Shown piece after piece: positions 1 to 14,428 of a stretch of DNA of 64,000 nt. The stretch spans positions 62,001-126,000 of the forward strand of contig JAODTK010001332.1 in assembly GCA_026419785.1 (NCBI GenBank), read 5' to 3'. The notes beneath the pieces were generated by a model. It had not been told where the DNA came from. It did not search any database and was given only the letters and a program-made list of their open reading frames with translations. Each line of letters opens with the position of its first letter. Position 1 is the first letter of the stretch. Position numbers and translations under genes: made by a program. Source of the DNA: Sclerodactyla briareus. Taxonomy: Eukaryota; Echinodermata; Holothuroidea; Dendrochirotida; Sclerodactylidae.

Positions 1-3000
1 AGCGGCAGGCTACTATCCCACTACCCACGAACATGAAACCCCAGACTGGCAAAAAATAGAGAATACGTGGTTGTACCAAACAGCTAACAGTCCAGTTGAT
101 TATATATAAGTCATTTTCGAAATAACAACTTCAGATTTGGCCATAACAGAGACGATATTGTGGGGAGTGACATGCAAACCATATCACAACTCAAAACCCT
201 CTATGTTGGGTGCAAATACCACCTGGCCATCGTTTTAACCCAGCTTTTTTCTATTTCACCATTTTGAGTAAATGCTCACCCGGTTGGTAACAAATTGCCC
301 GTGGTATGTTGTTACAACGTTTTCAGAGTGTATGATGCCCAATGTGGAGGTACTTGCCCATTGTGCAAAAAGAATCAAGGATAGATTGTGAAGTACCAAT
401 CGAACAATCGATGCATTATGTATTTGATTGTTTTATTGTGTGAATGATATCGTTCTCAAACAAGAGTATCCATCAACACCTACCAAGCAATCCCTTCCCC
501 CACAGGGTAATCTTTTTTTCCGCGAATTGAATGATTGAATTAAATTGTTGTATGTGTGTATGTGTGTGCGCCTCCACATTTGGGCTTATCTTATGAAAAT
601 GATACTTTCCTCCAAATTCGCATTTGGGATTCACATCCAAATCTGCTCGAAAAATAATAGAAACTTGTGGATACAGGACACTGGGTAATATTGATCAACT
701 ACGTACGGTCTGTCTTCCATTAATCTGTCTATGGCCATGAGAGTCCGCACATCTTATGTTTCAGATTGGCGTACTTAGTCATCGTCTCCGTTTCACAGCA
801 AACTGCCCGTATGATACCTGTATTATCTATACCCACCCACCTCTGCAAAGGGCAATGGTGCAACGGACAATAGCTACCATTGTTTATTTGAACCCTAAAC
901 TGATTACTTTGTTTGAGGCAATGAGGACCTTATCTCATGGGACTAATGGACAATATTCTTTGTTCACACTGCCAACGAGGAATGTTAAAGTCAACCGAAC
1001 AGCGGCTCCAATGTGGCTGGAACTGCGCTATATATATCGGAGGTAAATAAGGCAAAATTATTTTATTCCGGATTAAGGGTGTGCTGCGAAGAAGAGGAAC
1101 GTGATTTTCCTTACACCTCTACACACACGAGATCCCCGAACCACTGGCAACACAGCAGAATATTAATAGATTCAACAGTTTGACTCATTGAAAATTATAG
1201 TATCCTGGCTGACTGCAGTAAGTTAACATCACACCGCCCCCCCCCCCCTCTTCGCCGGCATTAGACCATTTAGAAAGGAAGAGGGTATGTGTCGCCACAG
1301 GTCTGTTAGTGGTAGAGATAACTAACTTTCAACCACGCTTATAGAATCAACAAATTTCTCAGTGGAAACTACCTAAATGTTAAAACAATTGGCAAAACAA
1401 GACGATATAAGGCGAACAGAAAAAACTATTAATTCAATATCAAATGTCTTCCGGTGTCAAATCAAATGCGCCGTGAGGTGCTGACAACTTTCCAACAATG
1501 TTCCACTATGCCAGTACGGGGTGTTTGAAAATCGTCTACTATTACTATGGGTGCACCAACGCCTAAAACCTTTCAGGAAGATGTTTGTGTGCATGGTGAC
1601 TGGGAACCAGCCGACCCTGAAGGATGGGCCTCCCATAAGAGGTTATTAATAGAAAAACAATACACCACCATGAACATTAAAACAAAAGTCCGCCTATATA
1701 GTGGTAAAGAGGCATTGTTGTCTGGTTCCAACTAACGAGGGCGACGGCGACGTACGCATGGCTTCACAACGGGAAAACCCCATTTGGGAAGGAAATTACT
1801 GTTTGTCGTACATTTAACGTTGTGTAACTAGTTTGCTGATAAACGGTACATGCGTAACTATCCCAGTTTGAGATCCCAGCTAGGGCTAGGTGACAAACCC
1901 GTTCGAATCACGTATAGCATCGCATAGTTGGCGTCTCTTCCAACAAGTGAATGCAAGCCTTGCGTGAACTATCAATACCAACTGAAACTCTATATTCAAA
2001 CTGAACAACTTCCTGCATGAATGTAAGCATCCATGCAGCTGCGGCCCACGTATTCAGACATTCGTTATGTTCTCCTCACATGTGTGTTATGTCTGTCAGA
2101 AGTTGATATACTACCAGCGCATGTTTGCCGTTACTTGCCCAGATGTCCAGCCCCTTTCTGTTGCGCAGACATTGGCGCAGTAAGTAGCAGCGCTGATACT
2201 GGTTAAATATGTTGTTTTACAAAAGGTAGCGTTATGATCATTTCAACTCTCTCGTCGTGTTAAAATCAGAGATGGGACATACTTAGGTAAATCAAGTTCT
2301 TGAAGTTGAGAGGATTTCGCTACAGAGACGCATGGTGACCATCCAACATTAATAGATCACTGTGATTCATTCAGCAGTTCAAGATAAACAAGTCACACAG
2401 TACAATATGAGCAATCTTCGATCACGATGAATAGGTTAGGAATTGGACAAGTACACAAGTGTTGTGACCCATTTCATAAGTCTGACATTACAAGACGTTT
2501 AAGACACAAGCGAAACAATTTGGTAATCCCACATATTTTTGTTCAGTGCCTCTGACACGATCGCGACTGAAATCCGATGTTTTGTGACGTTTATTTTGTT
2601 TCAAAATGACAAAACTAGCCAGTCACTTAAAATCTCCAATCATGTGATTCCTAGGGAACCCCCTGACCCCCATCTATTTTCTAATAAGATCCCCGGAATA
2701 CCAAGCAACTCTTGACCTGGGGAATTCGTGACATTCTTTCAAAAGTCAGGTCAGTTTTGGAACCACGGAAATTACATCAATTAGAAGAAATTAAAATTGA
2801 CCTAAAATATTGAGATCGTCTGTTTTGTATGTTCGAATCAGTGACAGTCATTAGGTTTTGTGGATTTCTGGTTCGCGACAAAGGTTTAGGCTTTAATAGC
2901 TACCACACACGGGAAAACGGCAATGCGACACCGATGCTCGTTTTGTATGTTGTATTGCTCAGGTACGTTTCTGGTCAACATAATAGTCACCGTGCACGCA

Positions 3001-5285
3001 ATACATTGTCATATAACTAGCGACTCCTAGTACTCGGGCATTATCATGACATCCTAAGGGTGCACGAGTACTACCATCTTGACGTACGTCTTTAAACAGC
3101 TACTCACTAAGAGGGCGCTATTCATCCTGGCTGCCGTAGTACGTATACACCCACCAATCTATTGCAGACTGTACACATGATGAAGTCTAACCGACTCAGC
3201 TACTCCCACAGAGGTTAACAGCTCTCCCCCAATTCTGTGTAGATGCCAGTAGTACTATTACCAGTACGGAAATACACGTGTCCACTCAACATAACATATG
3301 CCTGTATGTGACAATTGTAGGCACAACTCGGCCTGTGAAACAGGAATATAATATCTAGCTTGTTAACTGGATAAGAAACAACGACATTGAAAAGGTCATC
3401 ATAATAAACACGAAACATCCCAATAAAGACGACGAGATAAACGATCTGAAAGGCATACCATCATAAATACAAGCGTTCACTGCACTTACACTCCACTGCA
3501 CTATATCACTCCACTATTAGGCCCCCAATTGACTGACCAAGACCTCTTCACCACCCTGTAGAGACCAGTGGGACATTGCGCCAGGCACATGGCACCCACC
3601 ATTTGGTAGCGGACAAACTGCCCTATCATGGCACCTCCAAGTTACCATACCTTGACTAGCGATTTTTTACCTGAAGCAGCTTCAATTTAGCGGACATGTT
3701 TCGGACACTCTAGCACTTGGGGAAACCCCATTCTGATTGTGGCCACAGGGAAGTTGGAAAAATTGTGAAAAACCTGGCAGATTCATCCAAAATTTACACC
3801 ATCTGTACCTTTGAATGTACTCATCTAGATTAGGGCAGAATAGGATCCAGCAGACAAGAATAAATCCTCATAATCGGGCCTCAGACGAAAAATAGAAGAT
3901 CTATTGTTTTTAAAGGGGAACACTCGGCGGATGTACATCAAGTGTATTTGGGATGTGGTTCACAAGCCAACTTGTTTAAAATATGTTCATTTTCACCAAG
4001 AATTGCCCCACATCAGGCGTCTCGTTTTCACCGAGTGAAAGCTGCGTGCCAAATATTGCTAAATCGGCCAAAAAGTTCTAGACATATCGTGTTCACGAAG
4101 TTTTTCAGACTTGTCACCTGTTAACCTCAGATAACCCCCTTAACGTGACAGCCTTGTGAGGAGGCGGTGGGCGGGGTTTCCTGGTGACTGGTAGCGCTAT
4201 AATTCGTGACAAACATAATTGTGACAGGGTAGAGCATTGAAATAACAGAAAGATAACCCAAATAATTGACACCGAGAGACAGCACCAAAATATACCGGGG
4301 TGGTGTTAATACCTGATGGTAACGGGCCCTCCTCATGAAATAATACAGCGACAAAATTCGTCTTGTTCGCCCTTCTTTTTTGTTATTATCAAAAACTTGT
4401 TTTCACCCCCAAGATACTATACCATTTCAACTAGAATGTGATTATTCCTGGTAACCGTGTCATTTATATTCAATAGATCCGACATGCGAAGTCTCTTATT
4501 ATTATTTTAGCTTTAGTAAGTTAATAGTTCAGTCATTCTCCGATAGTGCTACTGAAGTTATGTATAGACGCAATATGAGAAAAACAGGTTTCATAGGTGT
4601 GACAATTCTTTACGATTCATCCTCCGAATAACTCCCTGTTTGTCAACGTTATAATTGCGTTCACATTTTGTAATCCGGTTACCGAAGAAAAAACAAACAA
4701 AACATAAAGGTCAAGGTGCAATTTACCTACGCGCATGCGTTCCTAGTTATTCATCCGCGCTTACGCTTGTATCATCAGAATAAAGTACGGCTTCCGATTG
4801 CTCCAGCTGTCTTCGTTCTAGCCTTGATCGTTAGGATGCCACTGTCCTCGACGCGATGCATCCTGCATACAATCTAAGATGCGCCGCTCGTTCTCTCCGT
4901 ATCTATCAGTGGTGAATTGCTCAGCAACGAAGACTTCATACTGTTGATAATTCCCAGGACGACTCCATGATAATAGGGGACCAATCACGTCATGTATTCA
5001 GAAGCGTTCTGTGCATACTCTGTCGTGACCGGTGACTGCTAGGACAACTCGCGGACGTAATTATATCACCGCAACACTTTCAGTGTACCGGATCATTTGG
5101 TGTATAGGGTTTTGGTTTGTAGCCACCGCCCTTGCCGCCACCGACGCCGGAAACCTTGGGCGTGAGCGCAATAACTTTCTAAAAACGCTTTATCTGATTG
5201 ATTCGACATCTTGTACCTCCCCATGTCCGCCCTATTGAATTTCGGATGAGTTCGAAAGTGGATATTGTTACCTGTCTGCTGCCTC
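1..5285. other. No gene recognised
   Basis: I find no coding similarity and no credible exon in this stretch. The open frames are 60-96 codons and look like chance. It holds a run of about 12 C near 1,237 and short TG-rich patches near 550. Near 1,895-1,915 there is a lone match to a tRNA B box (GTTCGAATC) without a convincing A box, so it may be a SINE scrap but cannot be called. Confidence 0.6.
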
Positions 5286-5640
5286 TATTTTGCAGGTTTC
5301 ACAAGACAGAGTTTGTCCGATTGAAATGAAACTCGGTGTGTGGGGACAAAAGTTGCTCTCGAAAAACATGACCGTGATTTTAAGGTCAACGGAGGTCCAA
5401 AATTGTTGTTTCTCCGCGATTTTTCCAAGGTTCTTGGACGGATTTGAACGAAACTCAGTGGTTGTGGACTGCTGTTGGTCCTAAACGTCTTAACAAGATC
5501 ACAGGATGTCAAATTTGCATAACTCGTGCGATTTTTCTGACTTCTTCGTATTTAAACGAAACTTTGAGAATGTGGACTACACTTGATCCAGACCAACAGG
5601 TAGAGTATTTCAAAGTCACTGGAGGTCAAATAGACATACT
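5286..5640 (+). repeat. Diverged tandem array, about three ~110-125 bp units
   Basis: Three related units recur, each with an 'AACGAAACT...GTGGAC' core (near 5,324 as 'GAAATGAAACTCGGTGTG', 5,446 and 5,553). Each is followed by a 'GGTCAA/GGTCCT' segment. Unit length varies and identity is low by eye. The overlapping 60-75 codon open frames follow the repeat and are not taken as genes. Confidence 0.55.
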
Positions 5641-7010
5641 ATAATGTGCTTTCTTTCTGCGCGGATATACACGACGGCGGTTCGCCCGCCGCCTGCACCT
5701 GTGTTCGATGAATCTCGTCCAGTATTGCACTGTGTTATGTCGCTATTGATATACTCTCATTGATACAGCGTGTTTTGCCGCAACACAATTGGGTACCCAC
5801 ACATGGTTAACTGCCCACTAATGCTTATACCTTCTACGGGTGCAGCGCCAGTGGGAAGCGCGCCATAAAGCCACATGGCGAGGAGCCACAACACCATCAA
5901 TATGTCGTTTCATGCTTAATCGTTATAAATTAGTTTATTAGTAAGATTATTTTTAATCACAAAAGTTCTCTACATTCCAAACATTCGACATACCAGCCTT
6001 ATCAAGACCCCTTCCAACTTCAAATTCCACTTGGAGCTATTGCTACCACTATCATGCATACTTCAAAGCCACGTGAAAACATGAGAACACCTGTGCTCAT
6101 TTCAAGAACTTAGTTTGTGACTAAGAATAAATAATGCGTATCCCCAGCTACAATCCTCATAATTCACCCCCTCATTCCACAGTCCGGCTTGTGCCCAAGT
6201 TCACAACCATGTCATGAACAGGGAGATTACTTGATAAAAAAGCTCCAGTTTCAATTTCAACAGGACTGAAGTTGATAGGCCTTTGTCAATGAGCTAATGA
6301 GCAAGCTCTAGCCTATGAACCTGTCTTTATAGCCTCTTAAATCTAATACATAATTGCACACAAGGTACGCATAATAATCTAGCGACTTCAACATTCAAAG
6401 GGCCCCGAGCCCAAATTGTTGGATATTTTGATTCCATTTCAGGAGAAAGTTACTACTTCTGACAACAAGGTATCAGGTCTCACAGTACGTTTTTTTTGCA
6501 GATGATAAATTGGAGAGACCACTGGCTATTCACCTCGACCACGTTGACAGCGGCAATACAAGGCATGACTGCCTAATCAACTTCCATATGTATGTCAGAT
6601 ATATCATATAACCGGGAGGTCGACACTAGTTTATCGCAAGTTCTCACGGCTCCGTTGTTACTTTCGCTTCTTCCTGTGGGGATGTTCCACAAATACATTG
6701 TCTTTCCTACAAACCGTCATTATTCCATGGTAGATCAGTATCCGAGATTCATATGAGTGAGGAGAAAATCCTAGGAATATTGTCAAGCCAACACTGTCTA
6801 TCTGGTATGAAGTCGCCCTTCTGTCGAACAGTTAACTATAGAATCGAGTTTTCGAATGGGCCGGGTAGTTACCGCTAGTCAGCAGCTTTCATTCAAACAT
6901 TAACTTGTCTAACACCAGTGCTTTCGATCACACCTGCTTGTGTACACAATCACATTAATACCCTCTTTCCTATTCAGCAGAGACGGACGTCATGCTGGAG
7001 AAATCACTCC
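5641..7010. other. No gene recognised
   Basis: AT-rich sequence without exon-like frames. A small GC hairpin lies near 5,673-5,690, with CGGCGG and CCGCCG arms around a TTCG-containing loop. Nothing else stands out. Confidence 0.55.
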
Positions 7011-7073
7011 AGCAATACTACTACTGATACTGCTACTGCTACTACTATACTAACTACTACTACTACTACGACG

Positions 7074-7107
<34 letters not shown>

Positions 7108-7112
7108 ATCAC
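7011..7112 (+). repeat. (ACT)n/(CTA)n microsatellite
   Basis: About 100 bases are almost entirely ACT/CTA triplets, with a few ACG and GCT interruptions and one phase slip. Translating it produces a poly-threonine frame, which is an artefact of the triplet repeat. Confidence 0.95.
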
Positions 7113-10100
7113 ATGAATAATATATTGAAATGATATAATAATGATGATATTAACAATATTAATAATAGGATATCAGCACCGATAAACATTGAAAAAATAT
7201 GATACTTCATCGATCATTTGAAATTGTTGTGGATGTAACACTTTCTGTAAATAGTAAGGTACGGTTTTTGGTTTCGTTGTTTAGAAGACTCAGTTTTGCT
7301 CGAAATTGTAAATTTATGAGATTGGGAAAAAATGTTTGGCAATTCTCAATCGAATGGCGAAAACATGATCAATACCACATTGGAACAAGGTAAAATTCAT
7401 ATCTGGTAACTGCGGTCAACTCCTAAGAGCTGATAACAGGATTGAGTACAGTGTTTTGGTATAAACAATGTGAATGTGTTTCTTTTTGTATTTCGAAATG
7501 TTATTTTGGTCCAAAAGGGTGAATTGTATCTGAAATTATTCAGGACATTTTTTGTACATGTAAACAAGGTTAAATTAACCCAGGCATATATACTTAGAAA
7601 CTAATTATTATTGATAACGTCCTAATTGGAATGCTACTGATAATGAATGGGCCTTTCATAGTACCACGATTAGAACTATTGATACAATAAATAATGCACT
7701 AAAGCGCTCCAATAAGAGGTCACATAAGATTAACTTTATTACACACACACAGGTAAGTACATGCTCACTATACAGAATGCATTGTATAAGATGATATAAC
7801 ATTTACATACAACACATAAATCACCTTCATCTAAACTGTGAAGTTGTGACGGGGCACGGTATGATGTGACAAGGGGGATGTATAGCAACCCAGGGCGAGT
7901 AATTCTATTCATGAATTCTACTATGAATATAAATTATGATGTGACGTACGAGATGGATTACATTTAGTTTAAGCTGTCAGTAACCTATTACTCCCGCTCC
8001 GAGGAATCATTGTATTCTGAAATAGTTTCATACAGTGGCAGTGTGATCACAAGCGTCTTTCAAAATCGTACCTTAATGTTGTTGGGAGTAAATTAGTATA
8101 ATGCTTAAGGAATGGATGTTTAGCTATGGCCCTTATGCGACTTATTCCTGTCCGGATAACGAGTATACACGGTGCTGATAATTCTTTTCTCACATTTCCG
8201 CCCCGACAATCGAAGTTTATCCCCATACCCCACAGACGCTAAACACACATAATCAGAATTCGTTCATCAATTCGAATTGCTGTCATGGCACAAGGAACTG
8301 TTATATATTACAATATATTCGATCTCTGTTTTTTGCCTGATATAAGTATCGTCCGTTTTCCGCGTAGGCACCCGTTCAGAGCTTGTCCATCTATACAGTT
8401 ACATGATTTTCCTCTCTGAGAATCAGAACTGTCCGAGTAATGAAAATACAAGCATAAAATAATCGTTAATATACTGCACAACTGATTCTAACAAAGCTCA
8501 GAACACGAGACGCAATTCATCAACGATTTTTTATCTGGCAATGACAGTTAACAGGTTAATCTCTGCTCAGGTTACGCCCGTATGGAGGATTCCATGATAA
8601 CTGCTACTGTTGTGGAACACCATAGTGATCGAGCCTAAGGAATCGCTTTTTAAAATTTGAAAGAAAAAATGTATTAATGTTTCTCTTCCAAACTCAGGGA
8701 TCAAAATCCCCATAAATGAACATGAAAGCATCAGGATGTGTTATTTAGGGTCCAAGCATGGGTGGCGACATGCGGTTGTGGCATAACACTGGAGATCAAT
8801 CACATGAGAGAACTTCAATAACTTCAACATTCACCGAACATGAACAGTGTTTCATTGCAACGTGTTTGAGGTAGCACTATTCGTCATTCGCATGAAGACA
8901 GACCCCCCCCCCCCCGACTCATTCAGTTTCTGTGATGTCGGGTCACTATCTCCCAGAATCGATGTTGACACACTCTGTCTAGGACATCACACCAGGGGGC
9001 TTGACTTCCGGCACTATACAGCTATGCAGGTTATCGATTCTGTGTTCAGCGATTGTAGGTTTTCCATATGATCGACGGGATCCTCTTCTTGATTTCACTA
9101 GTTCATGTTCAGTAGCTCTTCAGCAAGGTGACCACGTCTATAGGGCTTAATGAACGCAGATTGCCGTAGGATGTGGCTATGAGTCTTGGGAGCTGGAAAA
9201 TCCATACCCAGACACACGCCGACGATTAGAACGACAATAAAACATATAAAATTGATTTATTCCGAACTTTATTCGAACAATGGAACACAAAATACAATAT
9301 GGGTGACAACATGGTAAGAAAGAAGGGATTAGGATACTACCAGAACCGCTACGGAAGCTGCTAAGAAGATTGACTACTCTACGTAATAGTTGAAACGAAT
9401 GGAAGGCAACACCACCCCAACCATACAACCCATACGTTAACCGGATAGAAAACGAAGTAGCAAGTTGAAAGGAACAAGTCATGTTGCGACAGGATGTCTT
9501 CCATGTTACGCGGTATATGTTGTCGTTTCTAATTCTCTAAGTTTGGTGATAATTATCCACACTGAAGGTCAGTAAAGTTTGGAAGGCTGAGATGTCAGTA
9601 GTCTTTACACTAAGGGGTATTGTGATCCAATTGAGAGTCCAGTAGGACAACTCTGAGTGTGGTTTGGGAACAGATGTCAAGATCTCAAAATCCAAGATAC
9701 AGCTTTAATACTAAGAGGCTTTTTTAAGTTGGCGTAGCAACGAACATGTCTATCAAAGGAATATTATTTGTGTAAGTGACAGCAGCATGCCCCGAACCGG
9801 CATACACAATAGAGAGAATGGAGGGAGGACAAGGTATTATAGGGTATCAATATCGCAGTTTGAAATAATTTAGCCGTTCTAGATATTTTCTTAAAGGTAG
9901 GCATAATCAGAGAAGCAATGAAGGATTATCAACAGTTAACACCGCCATTCTTATCGTCGTATTTCTGTGCATGGGATGAAATAAAAATAATTTGAATTTA
10001 TCTGTATCATAACAATCTACTTTGTAAACAGGTGATAACAGAGGGACCTCCCCATTAAAGCCATCAGGAGAGAATGCAAATTGGTGTTCCACAGAAGATG

Positions 10101-10860
10101 TTTGTCATCGCGTAAAGGGTGAATTTGGAATTGTAGCCAACGAGCCAAAGAACAAAAAGAAAAGGACCAAGAACTGGTGAAACTCTTGTCTTGATAGAAC
10201 ACTAGTGGACTTTGCTGTTTGAGATTTAAACAATAAGAACGGGAAGGTCCCTTTATATTTGTCGAATGCCTGGGAGAAGTCCAGAATTGATCTCACAAGA
10301 ATCATGACGACGTTTTTCTATGAGAGCCTTATACATTCCAGTGGAATTAATCGTATACAGGGCAGCTAACTTCGTGGAAGTCTGCGATACATTTCCTCCC
10401 TCATTCTTTATAAGTGGTATATACAAGAACGTGGATGATCATTTGGGTTAGGTAAATCATTCTAGAGCTCATGAATGGCACATGTGGTATAGCCCGAATA
10501 TAGTTGGGAGCCAAATACTGAGGATAGAAAATTACGAGAATCATTGAACGCCTTGCAGTGCCATTCGTATTAGTCATCGAATTCCCATTGTCATCCATTT
10601 CAAGAATCATGATCTTAGTATTATGCACGATTATTTATTTAAAAAAAAAAAAAAGAACATTCAGCAAATTTGGTAATTTCGCTATCAACTCCATTCGGAA
10701 GAAACTTTTTCGCCTTCTATTTATTTGCTGATAGGGAGGGAAGGATAGGCTGATAGCCGGTCAGGGTGGCGATATGTGGATTGAGTTTTTGAAGTCGGTT
10801 GGTTTTTAAGGGGGTGAGCTTTGAGGACACTAAGGCGGATGGGATATTTATAGTTGTTAA
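7113..10860. other. No gene recognised
   Basis: Mostly AT-rich unassigned DNA. There is a C13 tract near 8,905 and an A-run near 10,640. Two AATAAA-like stretches can be read on the minus strand near 9,255-9,275. A minus-strand frame ending near 10,105 contains 'ILDFSQAFDK', which recalls a reverse-transcriptase core, but no flanking RT motifs follow, so it is not annotated. Confidence 0.5.
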
Positions 10861-10869
10861 GAAGTGTCA

Positions 10870-13800
10870 TAGATAGCTGAGCTTGAAGCGAGGATGGGGC
10901 ACGTGAGAGTCAGGTGGGAAGAGGTAGGAGGGGCGCTGCCTGCCGATACAACGGGAAGTGTGGTCTGGTCCTGGCCTTGACACTAGGAATAGAAAAAACT
11001 TTTAGTGTGCTGGCAGTGAGGAGGGCAGTGCAGGGGGTCAGGGGTGGGTCAGTGGATGGCGTCAGGTGGCGGGGTAGTTACAGAGGAGGGGCGACAGTCA
11101 GAGACGGTGGTTTCAGTCGAGGTGGATGGAAGTGAATGTGGGCTGTGGGGGAGGGGATAGGGATAATAAGGTAAATAAAAGGGAAGTGATTGCTGGTGGG
11201 GGATTCGATTGTATGTTGACAGGGACTTTAGTCGCATTAGATAAGCCGAAGCGTATGCGTGTTTGCCTTCCGGGAGCAAGGGTGGAGGATATTAGTGAGA
11301 GGGTTAATAGGATAGTGGGAGTGGAGGATGGGTGGTGGTTTGTCGAAGATAGGCACTAATAATCGCCGGGGTGGACAGTCAGGGACGTCCTAAGATTCAC
11401 GATTCCGTTGAACTGCTGTGCAGGCTGAAGTCCACGAGTCGAAAAGTCGCGATTGGGCATTCCCCTAGGTTTGACGGTCGTGTTGCAGGAGACGATAGCG
11501 GTTCAGCAGGTGGTTAGAATTAGAGTCGTGTGAGGAGGGCGTTCAGGTTGTGGATGTTTCGTGTTTCTGGGGAAGGAGGACTTTCGCCTAAGGATGGTCA
11601 TTCACCTATGGTGCGGGTTCAGTGTTAGGCAAGGTGGTACATGTCTGAGTGGAAGGGTTGTTAAAAATAAATTTGGGAGCAGAGGGTTTCTGGCATGTCC
11701 GTGGCTTATGCAGTGTTGGGAATAGTAAGCATGGCTAGTGGGAGGTCTGGCGAGCGTCAACAATGGCCGATAGAATATGTTAGCCAGCTGTCTTTTTCCG
11801 GTTGTAATGTCAAAGTATCAGGAACAAGTTTAATGAGTTGCAGATTTTAGTCCAGGAACGCAAGCCTGACGTATTGGTATTACCGAGGTCGTGGGTTTGA
11901 AAAGTGATATTTAACACCGAAGTTCACCTTCCTGTGATGTTGGTGATAGCCAAGATAGGACCGATACTCCAAGTGGCATTGGTGGTGGAGTTTTGTGTAT
12001 GTGGGCGTTGACTTGAATAGTTTGAGAGGCGATATTGTGTGCGTTTGTCAACTCTGTTTGGTGTGGAAATTCGTTAACTCATTGGATTCCCAGTTATTAT
12101 TAGTGGCGTTGTGTACCGTTCTCCAAATAGCTCTGAAGCCAACAAACTCTCTTCTCTTCTTCTGGCATCTTTTTGAAGTTTCTAGGAAGAGTTCAATCAT
12201 TATGATGATTTCAATTATCAGATATTTCTTGGTCTGCTGGTACTAGTGGCAGTCATTGGATCTGGCTTTTTCAATGACACGCAGGATTGTTCTTTTTCAG
12301 CATGTACATTTTTCCTACCAGAAAGCTTAATATTTTGGATTTAGTTGAGCAGTGATCCAGATTCTGTAATAGTGTAGAGAGCTTGGGTAAGCCGGTGCAA
12401 GTGATCACGAATTTAGCTTTCAATGTGTCTCTTCCGTCAAGTGTCCAAGATGTAGACCAGAGCTTGTCCTGTTTCGCGAAGGGCAATGTCGATGGCCTTT
12501 CTCGGTTTTTAGCGAAATAGATTGGCGTCGTTAATTGTTAGAAAGTACGAAAGCTTTTGACTCTTGGAATGGTTCATTGAAAAGGTTAACGAGGTATGAA
12601 CGTTTTACGTTCTTGGAGGAAACGTCGCAGTTAAGAAACAAGAGGCTCTTGGAGAATGGGAAAAGTTTTCTGGCCATCAGACGTAAGCGACATTTATGGC
12701 GACCTTTATGTCTTCGTGGTCCGTGTCTGACTAGAGCATTTCAAAGTTCAGCAAAAAAAAGGGGCTTTTGTCCAGAGTTTATTTCTGGTGCTAAACTGAT
12801 TTTGAGAGGCAGATTGCCTATAAATCAAGGAGAATCTCGTGCATTTTTCTTTATGTGAGGAGGAAGACGGAAAGTCAAGGACAGATGTCTTTGGATAGAT
12901 CGATCGGGTAGTCCAATCAGCGATAGCCAGGCGATGGCTAAGGTTCTCAATAATTATTTCTAGTTCTGGTTTTACTCATGAGAACATTGATAATTTTGGT
13001 GACCTAGATCGGGGTTTCTCCGCATAGTATTGACAATATTAGGTGCTCGCCTGGTTTAGTAAAGGAGGAAACTGCAGAAGCTCAAAGTGATAAAGCTCTT
13101 GGTCCTGACGGAGTGTATCATTTCTTCACTAAAAATCCTTTGCCGAAGAGTTGACTGTTCCATTAGCTTAAGCTATTTTCACTAAGACTCTGCAAGAGTA
13201 TTGTTCGGAGTGATTGGAGGAGAGCAAAGTTTTCTTCTATTTCAAGAAAGGTACACGCTCTTCCTTGTAATGACAGGCAGTCATTGACTAGTGTTGTCTG
13301 CAGGATAACGGATTCAATCATTCGGGATCAATGGTTGATGATTCAAATGAGCATAGGTCTGATAGGGATTTCAGCAGGGTTTCAGGAAAAAATCGTGCGT
13401 GTTTGACTAATTCTCTTGGAATTAGGAAGATGTTACATTTCGTTGACCAACGGCCAAGCTGTTGATATAATTTCCTGGACTTTCAGAAGCTTTGACAAGG
13501 TTCACTATGAGCGTCTCTTGATCAAGTTGGAGAGCTTGGCATTGAGGGAATGCCTTAAGTGGATTCTGTGGTTGGCTTCATAATAGGGAAAACGAGTTGT
13601 CATTATGGGCGGCGTTCTTCGTGGCAAAAGGTCACTAGTGGTTTTCCCCAGGGGTCGTTTTTCAATGTCGACAAGGGCAAAGTTATGTATGTTGGTTTTC
13701 ACAAATCGCAAGCGCTTCCTTAAGTAAATGGCCAAAATATTAGGAAGGGATTTTCAGAAAAGATCTGGGGTTTGTTTTGATTCTTCTTTGAAACCTTCTA

Positions 13801-14428
13801 AGCAGTGTGGCCGAAGCTGCTAGAAAGAGGTAATTGGATTCTTGGCTTGATTAGACCGTCACTTCAGTTCTTGAGAATGATATTGTTGTCAGACTGTTTA
13901 AGCAAGGGTGAGACCGCACCTGGAAAAAAAAAGACAAGCAGGGTATGGAAAACGTTCAGCGTAGGGAAACTAGAATGATTGACTGTCTGAAAAAATTTAT
14001 CTCCGAAGAAAGAAAGATAAGCGTCTCGGTTAAACTACCTGGAGCTACGGCGGAATTCGGGGGACGATCCAGGTTTTCAAAATGTCATGGACTCGATGGC
14101 CTTCCCTTCAACTACCTATGTGAATTTTCCAATGTTATGCAAAATAGAGGCCCCGTTCTCAAGATGTCGTGGCAAGCGCGCGATTGGACATCGTAACTAT
14201 ATTCTCGCGGAGAGTGATCAATGAGTGGAATTGTCTTCTGAAAATGTGCTTCTATCTCAGAGTGTGATGCTTGCAAGAACAGTCTTGATTTATTTTAAGG
14301 AATCACGGGCGAAATTCTTTAGTGGTTTGGTTCATTTTTCTTTCCACTGGGATGGGTTTTGTGGCTTCCGGGGTCGTTTATGAGTATTTTTTCCTTCCTG
14401 ACCTTATGCACTAAACTAAACTAAATAC
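10870..14428 (+). mobile_element. Degenerate CR1/L2-like LINE, nearly full length
   Basis: All frames must be combined to read it, because frameshifts occur every 100-300 bases. ORF1 remains at about 10,980-11,640: 'VGDSIV' (11,196-11,213), 'CLPGARVEDISERV' (about 11,264-11,305) and 'GTNN' (11,352-11,363) are the SGNH-esterase-like signature of CR1-type ORF1. ORF2 endonuclease follows: 'QERKPDVLVL' near 11,845 and 'DFNY' near 12,205. The RT has 'SDKALGPDGV' near 13,086, 'RSFDKVHYERLL' near 13,485 and 'PQGS' near 13,645, then 'FNVDKGKVMYVGF' near 13,660. The last two motifs should be about 100 residues apart with the catalytic FADD between them, so the core is deleted. The C-terminal part ('VQRRETRM', later 'ERVINEWN') runs to about 14,400. 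It ends with CTAAA repeats at 14,411-14,428. The 5' end is uncertain. It cannot encode a working element. Confidence 0.85.

Noticed and set aside
1861-1920. tRNA gene suggested by GTTCGAATC
   Set aside because: No matching A box at the right distance and no acceptor-stem pairing.
6918-7133. Poly-threonine open frame
   Set aside because: Product of the ACT microsatellite.
10105-10305. Minus-strand frame with 'ILDFSQAFDK' as a reverse transcriptase
   Set aside because: The words fit an RT core, but nothing before or after matches an RT domain. One short motif is not enough.
12535-12858. 107-codon frame as a separate gene
   Set aside because: It falls between the endonuclease and RT parts of the CR1-like LINE and reads as its linker region across frames.
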